This document shows, piece by piece, positions 58,626-64,000 of a stretch of DNA of 64,000 nucleotides. The translations under genes and the position numbers were made by a program. The first letter of the stretch is position 1. Each line of letters begins with the position of its first letter. The notes under the pieces were generated by a model. The model saw nothing but the letters and a program-made list of their open reading frames with translations, was not told the origin of the DNA and ran no database searches. Origin of the DNA: Planotetraspora mira (GTDB lineage Bacteria > Actinomycetota > Actinomycetes > Streptosporangiales > Streptosporangiaceae). The stretch is taken from contig NZ_BOOO01000048.1 of assembly GCF_016863275.1 (NCBI RefSeq), positions 33,034-97,033 on the forward strand. Reading direction: 5' to 3'.

Positions 58626-59692
58626 CAGGCCACCAGCTCTTCCGTGCTCACGTCGTAGACCGCCGGGGTCCCGCCGGTGTGCCGCAGCCCGACCGGTGCG
58701 TCAGCGGCGAAACGGACAGTCGGTGGCATCCGAACCCGTACGTCGCGCTGGCCGTCGTGGTCAACCACGTAGATGATTTCGTCGCCCAGCCACTCCGCCG
58801 AGACCACGCGGGCCGGGACCGAACGTTCCGCCCCTGGTTCTGTGACTTCCAGCGCCTCCGGCCGGACGCCTGCGACCAGGCAACGGTCGCGCGGCAGGCC
58901 TGGCGGTGGCGTGAGGACCAGTCCGCCCTGACTGCGCAGCTTCCCGTCGGCCACCTCCACCTCAATCAGGTTCATCGGCGGGGAGCCGATGAATGCGGCG
59001 CAGAAAAGACTCGCCGGACGGTCGTAGACCTCCAGCGGCGTGCCGATCTGCTCGACGCGGCCCTTGTTGAGGATGGCGATTCTGTGACCGAGCGACATCG
59101 CCTCGACTTGGTCGTGGGTGACGTAGACCATCGTCGTCCCCAGCGCCCCCTGCAGGTGCTTGATCTCCGTGCGCATGTCCGCCCTCAGCTCCGCGTCCAG
59201 ATTGGTGAGAGGTTCGTCCATGAGGAATGCGCGCGGTCGTCGCACCAGGGCGCGAGCAAGCGCGACGCGCTGCTGCTCCCCGCCGGACAGCCGGCGCGGT
59301 CGCCGGTTCAGGAGCGGACCGAGCCGCATCAGCCGGGCGGCCTCGTCGACCCGCTCGCGCACCTCCGCCTTGGGCAGTCCCTCGGCCCGCAGTGGGAACG
59401 CCAGGTTGTCGCGGGTTCTCAGATGCGGGTAGAGAGCGTAGAACTGGAACACCATGGCGATGTCGCGCTCGGCGGGCGGCAGGTCGTTGACCAGCGTGTC
59501 GCCGATGTGGATGTCGCCCGTCGTCTGCCTCTCCAGGCCCGCTATGGCCCGCAGCGTGGTCGTCTTGCCGCAACCCGAGGGGCCGAGCATCACGAACAGC
59601 TCGCCGTCGCCGATGGACAGGTCCACGTGCTCAACTGCGACCGTCCCGTCCGGGTAGCGCTTGTGCAGGGCGGTCACCTCGATGCCCGCCAT
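58625..59692 (-). CDS. ABC transporter ATPase (MalK/UgpC type), canonical
   Basis: 355 residues from ATG 59692. Walker A GPSGCGKTTTLRAIAG, signature LSGGEQQRVALARALV, Walker B RAFLMDEPLTNLDAE and the H-loop YVTHDQVEAMSLGHRI are all normal; the C-terminal regulatory OB domains include LVAGVRPEALEVTEPG. Its partner is the Asn-variant ATPase encoded next. Start and stop overlap neighbours as TGATG. Confidence 0.9.
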   Translation of the reverse strand: MAGIEVTALHKRYPDGTVAVEHVDLSIGDGELFVMLGPSGCGKTTTLRAIAGLERQTTGDIHIGDTLVNDLPPAERDIAMVFQFYALYPHLRTRDNLAFPLRAEGLPKAEVRERVDEAARLMRLGPLLNRRPRRLSGGEQQRVALARALVRRPRAFLMDEPLTNLDAELRADMRTEIKHLQGALGTTMVYVTHDQVEAMSLGHRIAILNKGRVEQIGTPLEVYDRPASLFCAAFIGSPPMNLIEVEVADGKLRSQGGLVLTPPPGLPRDRCLVAGVRPEALEVTEPGAERSVPARVVSAEWLGDEIIYVVDHDGQRDVRVRMPPTVRFAADAPVGLRHTGGTPAVYDVSTEELVA

Positions 59693-60600
59693 CAGCGTCG
59701 CACCGCCCCGAGCGTCACACCGGCGACAAGGTGCTTGCGCACCAGATAGGCGAAGACGAGCACCGGTAGGGCGAACACTACGGAGGCGGCGGCCACGAGA
59801 CCCCAGTCCACAGTGGTTCCACCGATGAGGCCGGCGATGGCGGGTGGAGCCGTCCGCACGTCGTCGCTGGAGGTAAGGAAGATGGCGAACACGAACTCGT
59901 TCCACGAGAAGATGAGGGCGAAGACCGCCGTCGCGGCGATACCGGGCAGGAGCAGGGGAAGGGTAAATCGCCAGAACGCCTGCAGGCGGGTGTAGCCGTC
60001 GAGCATGGCGGCATCCTCGTACTCTGCGGGCACCTCGTCGACGAACCCCTTCATCATCCAGATCGTGAACGGGACGTTGAACGCGGTGTAGATGAGGATC
60101 AGGCCGAGCTTGGTGTCGATGAGTCCGAATTGGCGGTACATGAGGAAGATCGGGATCACGACCACCACGGGCGGCATGAAGCGGGTGGACAGGATGAAGA
60201 ACAGTTGGTCCTTCTTGGCCTTCACGGCGAAGCGTGAGTAGGCCCAGGCCGCCGGGACTCCCAGCACGGTGGCCAGCACCGTGGAGACCCCGGCGACCAC
60301 GACGGAGTTGAGGAACGAGACGGACAAGGCCGAGCGACCGCCGGAGGCGACGAACACGTCCTTGAAATGGTCCAGTGTGACCGTGAAGTCGAAGAACTTG
60401 GCCGGGATGGCGTAGACGTCCCGGTTCTCCTTGATGGACGTCTCGATCATCCACAGCACCGGAAAGAGCATCACGACGGCCAGCACGGTCAGCAGCGCGA
60501 TCTCCAGCACGGAGCGACCCCGGCCGCCGAAGCGGCGCGCGGGGGGCGTGTGATCCCGGACAGGACCTGTGGACACGGCCTCGTCTACGGAGACGCCCAT
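59692..60600 (-). CDS. ABC sugar-type permease (MalG/UgpE-like)
   Basis: 302 residues from MGVSVDEAVSTGP (ATG 60600). About six helices are visible, with the EAA loop reading EVPAEYEDAAMLDGYTRLQA. The MalG-type N-terminus (LTVLAVVMLFPVLWMIETSI) fits CUT1 importers. It forms the membrane channel with the next permease. Overlaps both neighbours by one base. Confidence 0.88.
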   Translation of the reverse strand: MGVSVDEAVSTGPVRDHTPPARRFGGRGRSVLEIALLTVLAVVMLFPVLWMIETSIKENRDVYAIPAKFFDFTVTLDHFKDVFVASGGRSALSVSFLNSVVVAGVSTVLATVLGVPAAWAYSRFAVKAKKDQLFFILSTRFMPPVVVVIPIFLMYRQFGLIDTKLGLILIYTAFNVPFTIWMMKGFVDEVPAEYEDAAMLDGYTRLQAFWRFTLPLLLPGIAATAVFALIFSWNEFVFAIFLTSSDDVRTAPPAIAGLIGGTTVDWGLVAAASVVFALPVLVFAYLVRKHLVAGVTLGAVRR

Positions 60601-61550
60601 CAGTCCTCCTTGAGCTTGTTCAAGTAGCGCAGGTAGAGCTGCGTAAGGACGATGACGACGAGGACCATGAGGATCCCGTACGCCGAGGCGGTTCCGGTGT
60701 TGAAGCCCAGGAACGCCACCTTGTAGACGTGGAACGACAACGTCTCGGTGGAGACCCCCGGACCTCCGCTGGTGAGGATGTAGACGAGGTCGAACAGCCG
60801 GAAGGCCTCGATGGCCCTGAACAACACGGCAATGAGGAGCAGCGGCCACACCAGCGGAAGAGTGATGGTGCGGAACCGGAACCACTCGGACGCCCGGTCG
60901 ATCGAGGCGGCCTCGTACAAGTACTTGGGGACCGCGGTAAGGCCCGCAAGTGCGATGAGCATGATGAACGGCGTCCATTGCCAGGTGTCGACCACGATCA
61001 GGGAAATCAGTGCCGTTCGCTGCCGGGTGAGCCACTCCACCTGCCCCAGGCCGAGCGAGCCGAGCATGCTGTTGATCACGCCGAATTGCGCGTCGAGCAT
61101 GAATTTCCAGAACAGCCCGACCACGACCTGCGACAGCATCATCGGAACCAGGAACAGAGTGGTCAGCAGTCCTCGCCCGTGCGTGCGCCGTGAGATCAGG
61201 TAGGCGATGGCGAAACCGAGCACGGTCTGCAGGGCGACCGCGCCGACCACGTAGATCAACGTCGTCAAGGCCCTCAGGTGGACCTGCGCCGAAGTCAGGA
61301 TGGCGGTGTAGTTCTCGAACCAGACGAAATGGGCCGGCCCCCCGCGGGTGGCCGAGTAGTCGGTGAAAGACAGGTACAACGCCCACAGCAACGGGAACAC
61401 CGACATTGCGAGCAACAGCAGCAGCGCGGGGGAGATGAAGGCCACGGCGAGCCCGCGGTCGCTCAACCGGCGGGACCGACCCGGTGCAGGCGGCGTCGCG
61501 GACGCCACCTGCCCGGGGTGGTCGGTCGTCAGAGGGACGGGGTCACTCAC
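60600..61550 (-). CDS. ABC sugar-type permease (MalF/UgpA-like)
   Basis: 316 residues with GTG start at 61550 overlapping the binding-protein stop (GTGA). Hydrophobic segments and the EAA loop (AVPKYLYEAASIDRASEWFR) match CUT1 MalF-type permeases. Together with the MalG-type partner it makes the transport channel for the substrate delivered by the binding protein. Confidence 0.88.
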   Translation of the reverse strand: MSDPVPLTTDHPGQVASATPPAPGRSRRLSDRGLAVAFISPALLLLLAMSVFPLLWALYLSFTDYSATRGGPAHFVWFENYTAILTSAQVHLRALTTLIYVVGAVALQTVLGFAIAYLISRRTHGRGLLTTLFLVPMMLSQVVVGLFWKFMLDAQFGVINSMLGSLGLGQVEWLTRQRTALISLIVVDTWQWTPFIMLIALAGLTAVPKYLYEAASIDRASEWFRFRTITLPLVWPLLLIAVLFRAIEAFRLFDLVYILTSGGPGVSTETLSFHVYKVAFLGFNTGTASAYGILMVLVVIVLTQLYLRYLNKLKED

Positions 61551-62941
61551 AGTCCGCCGCCACCCTTGCGGCTGCCGGAGTCGAGTACGCCCTGCTGCTC
61601 CTTGGCGATGTCGTTGAGCGCATCCTTCGGCGTCTTCGCGCCGTTGAGAGCCGCGTTCACGTTGGTGTTCTCAATGTCTACGAGGCGCGCGTACTCGGGC
61701 ACGTTCCACATGTCCCGCATCCGCGAAACCGAGTCGGCGTACACCTGGTTGAACGGCCCGGCATTGAGGAACTCGGGCGACTCCAGGGCGTCCGTACGCG
61801 ATGGCACGCCACCAGCCGCGGCCCACTTCTTCTGGATGTCAGCCTGCTCGAACCACTTCATGAAGTTCAGGGCCTCCGCCTGGTTCGCCGCAGGGGAGTA
61901 GGCCGACACGTGCATCCCCATGCCGCCGAGAGGCACCAGGTTCGTCTTCTGGCTCGGCAGGGTGGCAAAACCCAGCTTGTCGAGAATCTCCTCCCGCGTG
62001 GTGCCGAGCGTCGACTGCTTCGGGTCAAGCAGGCCGCCGCTCGCGGCGATCCAGTTGAACGCGATGCATGCCTTGCCCTGGGCGACCGCCGCGTTCACCT
62101 CGTCGATGAACCAGTTGCCGGAGCCCGCGGCGGTCAGCGGCTTCATCTTGTTGACCAGGACGTCCATCGCCTCCTGGCCCGCAGCGTCGTTGATGACGCC
62201 GTCGATCTTGCGCGTCTTGGAGTCCCAGAGGTTGCCGCCGTAGACGGCGTTGACCGTGTTGTAGGTTACGGCCGCGGCGTCCGAACCGTTGGCCTGGTGG
62301 AAAGCCAGCCCGCTGACGCCAGGGTTGTCCGCCTGGCACTTCTCGGCGACTGAGATCATCTCGTCCCACGTCTGCGGTGGCTTGTCGCCGATCAGGTCCT
62401 TGCGGTAGATCATCGTCCAGGTGTCGCCGAGCAGCGGCAGTCCGTACAGGCTGGCGTTTTCGTCGCGCTTCCCGGTCTCCGCCTGGGGGTACTGGCCGTA
62501 GGCCGCCAGAAGGTACGGGTTGTAGGCCTTGACGTCGATGTTCTTCTTGACGAAGTCGGTGATGTCGAGGATGTTGCCGTTCGTCACGGCCTCGCCGATG
62601 TGCTGCGAGTCCAGGATCGGGATGTCGAAGTCGGTCTTGTGCGCTGCGAACTGGGTGAACATCGCGTCGTGCCAGTTCGCGTTCGGCACGGTGTTGACCT
62701 TGATGGTCACGTTCGACCGCACCTTGGTGTACTCCGCGTTCGCAAAGGCTTCCAGCGCGTGGGCGGGGGGCCAGTCGAACCAGATGAAGCTGAGGGTCAG
62801 CGGGTCCTTGGTAAGCTCCGGGATGGTCGCCGATGCCTTGGGGGCGCTCGTCGCGCCGTCGTCCTGGCCGCAAGCCGCCATGGTCGTGGCCACCAACATG
62901 GCCGCCATCGCCAGTCGTCCTATTCGCCTTGGATACCGCAT
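61547..62941 (-). CDS. ABC transporter substrate-binding lipoprotein (CUT1-like)
   Basis: 464 residues from MRYPRRIGRLAMAAM (ATG 62941). Lipobox TTMAAC, Cys24 lipidated. The chain shows the extracellular solute-binding pattern: LTLSFIWFDWPPAHALEAF, YGLPLLGDTWTMIYRKDLIG, KPPQTWDEMISVAEKCQ. A substrate cannot be deduced. First gene of the catabolic operon. The candidate promoter is at 63238-63266. Confidence 0.87.
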   Translation of the reverse strand: MRYPRRIGRLAMAAMLVATTMAACGQDDGATSAPKASATIPELTKDPLTLSFIWFDWPPAHALEAFANAEYTKVRSNVTIKVNTVPNANWHDAMFTQFAAHKTDFDIPILDSQHIGEAVTNGNILDITDFVKKNIDVKAYNPYLLAAYGQYPQAETGKRDENASLYGLPLLGDTWTMIYRKDLIGDKPPQTWDEMISVAEKCQADNPGVSGLAFHQANGSDAAAVTYNTVNAVYGGNLWDSKTRKIDGVINDAAGQEAMDVLVNKMKPLTAAGSGNWFIDEVNAAVAQGKACIAFNWIAASGGLLDPKQSTLGTTREEILDKLGFATLPSQKTNLVPLGGMGMHVSAYSPAANQAEALNFMKWFEQADIQKKWAAAGGVPSRTDALESPEFLNAGPFNQVYADSVSRMRDMWNVPEYARLVDIENTNVNAALNGAKTPKDALNDIAKEQQGVLDSGSRKGGGGL

Positions 62942-63332
62942 CTTCTTGCCTGCTTTCTGGGTGGGGACCTCTGGAGCCTTGCTGCGTGCTTGCCGAGCAG
63001 TGCTGGGGGGTTGTTCAGGCGTGTTGCCGGCTGTCGCAGGGGCTGACCCGCAGACCGGCGTCACGAGTACGCCGTGACGTAATGGGGCTTCAAGCAGTCG
63101 AGAAGTCCTTCGGTCCTTGTGCCCCCGGTGGCGAACCGAGCAGGACGTCGAGCATGCTCATGGGAGCTCCAACTGATCGAAGCCGAGCGATGCGGGCGGT
63201 TCCGCGATGGGTGAAGGATGGGTGGCATCCGTCACCTTTCCTATACGATCCGATTGTGGGCGTCAACATCCCGCAGTATTGCGACCGATGTCAACAGGTT
63301 CCCGAAGACGCAAGAAAGGACCTCACGTCACG
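62942..63332. other. 391-bp divergent promoter region
   Basis: Between the binding-protein gene and the divergent GntR gene. It holds the candidate minus-strand promoter at 63238-63266 and a 23-codon minus-strand frame (63090-63161, starting MSMLDVLLGSPPG, GGAGC upstream) that could be a leader peptide or the stump of a gene. Not proven coding. Confidence 0.35.
63238..63266 (-). promoter_or_regulatory. Candidate sigma-70 promoter of the catabolic operon
   Basis: On the minus strand TTGACG (63266-63261), a 17-base spacer, then TAGGAA (63243-63238). It is about 300 bases from the binding-protein start, implying a long leader. A second TTGACA lies a little further upstream at 63287-63292. Weak in the -10 element. 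Confidence 0.35.
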
Positions 63333-64000
63333 ATGGACGACGAAGCGACGATCGCGCGGCGCCGATCTCGCGGCCGGCTTGCCGACGAGGTGTACGACAC
63401 GCTGCTCGGACAGTTGATGTCGCTACGGATCGAGCCTGGCTCCCGCGTCACGATCGACGTCCTGGCGCGAGAGCTGGGGGTCTCGCAGACGCCGATCCGA
63501 GACGCTCTGAACCGCATGGAGGCCGAAGGCCTGGTCGTGCGTGTGCCCCATGCCGGCTATCGCATTCCCCCCCAAATCACCCGTCACCGATTCGAGGACA
63601 TGCTTGAGCTCCGCCTGCTCCTCGAGCCGGCGGCGGCGCGCAGATCCGCCGAACGCGCATCCTCGAAGCAGGTGGCCGGTCTGCGACGAATGCTGGAGGA
63701 GATGGCGGAGCTGGAGGGGGGCAACGGGCCCGTGGCCTATGGCGCCTTCGGGCTACGCGACGCCGCCTTTCACGATCTCGTCGCCCTGAGCGCGGAGAAC
63801 GAGGTCATCCGCGAAGCGCTCGCTCGCCTGCACACGCACGTGCACCTGTTCCGGCTTGTCCACGACACCCAGGTCACTCACTTGGCCATGGCCGAGCACG
63901 AAGACGTTCTGGCCGCGATCGCCGCGCGTGACCCCGACGCCGCCGCCTATGCCATGCGTCGGCACATCCTGCGGTCCGGCGAGCGGTTCCGACGATTGTT
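63333..64000 (+). CDS. GntR family regulator, FadR/FCD type, partial (3' end outside window)
   Basis: The frame from ATG 63333 stays open to the window end (222 codons). The N-terminal HTH reads RIEPGSRVTIDVLAREL, GVSQTPIRDALNRMEAEGLV; the FCD ligand domain has FEDMLELRLLLEPAAARRSA, FHDLVALSAENEVIREALAR and MAEHEDVLAAIAARDPDAAA, with the metal-binding histidines. FCD regulators sense organic acids or sugar acids. It diverges from the catabolic operon and should control it. Confidence 0.9.
   Translation, partial: MDDEATIARRRSRGRLADEVYDTLLGQLMSLRIEPGSRVTIDVLARELGVSQTPIRDALNRMEAEGLVVRVPHAGYRIPPQITRHRFEDMLELRLLLEPAAARRSAERASSKQVAGLRRMLEEMAELEGGNGPVAYGAFGLRDAAFHDLVALSAENEVIREALARLHTHVHLFRLVHDTQVTHLAMAEHEDVLAAIAARDPDAAAYAMRRHILRSGERFRRL

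Overview
The window is about 70% G+C. Genes are densely packed, start and stop codons often overlap as ATGA or GTGA, and one-component regulators (TetR, MarR, GntR, WYL, MerR, AraC, Lrp) and ECF sigma factors are very common. This points to a filamentous actinomycete chromosome, most plausibly Streptosporangiales or a relative; that placement is a judgement from gene content, not an alignment. I saw no rRNA, tRNA, CRISPR array or phage. The content is accessory or arm-like, with almost no core housekeeping genes.

1-16 kb: a phosphotransferase/DUF7065-like operon behind a KstR-like box; a cupin; a DHA2 drug-exporter-like MFS; a von Willebrand lipoprotein; a hydrolase/TetR pair sharing a 16-bp perfect palindrome; a WYL regulator diverging from a VOC protein with a 28-codon coupled leader ORF; a double-MerR (TioE-type) regulator diverging from an erythromycin-esterase homologue; a DUF4097 protein; a substrate-binding-like protein without a signal peptide; a SigJ-type ECF sigma factor between two VOC genes; a small HD-domain (alarmone-hydrolase-like) protein.

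16-29 kb: a secreted GH27 enzyme with duplicated C-terminal modules; a trpB-trpA-gntR operon with overlapping genes and a repeated GTTCTATAAC operator; an amidohydrolase, an Lrp regulator and a homodimeric 2-oxoacid dehydrogenase E1-like enzyme (compare mdeR/mdeB); a DJ-1/PfpI protein; a GNAT acetyltransferase.

29-45 kb: an AraC regulator with two SDRs; a TetR; a Tat-exported phosphoesterase whose LamG-like domain is split by an F5/8-type module; an ECF42-type sigma factor with its DGPF/YCII partner beside a DHA2 MFS; a copper-type export module (LVIVD propeller, CopC-CopD fusion, lipoprotein, YcnI).

45-54 kb is a zone of regulators and decay: YdeI, AhpD-like and WYL genes, an array of strong hairpins touching a frameshifted flavoprotein remnant, an internally deleted hydrolase pseudogene beside an intact TetR, a TetR/hydrolase pair with duplicated operators, a methyltransferase, a MarR, and a degraded Tn3-family transposase.

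54-64 kb is one catabolic operon on the minus strand: binding protein, two permeases and two different ATPases (one with Asn in place of the switch His), a 58-codon ORF, a succinate-semialdehyde-type dehydrogenase, a broken Ldh-family gene and an iron-type alcohol dehydrogenase. A FadR-type GntR gene diverges from it and runs off the window end. The two intact dehydrogenases would fit import and oxidation of a hydroxy-acid or polyol such as 4-hydroxybutyrate; that is inference.
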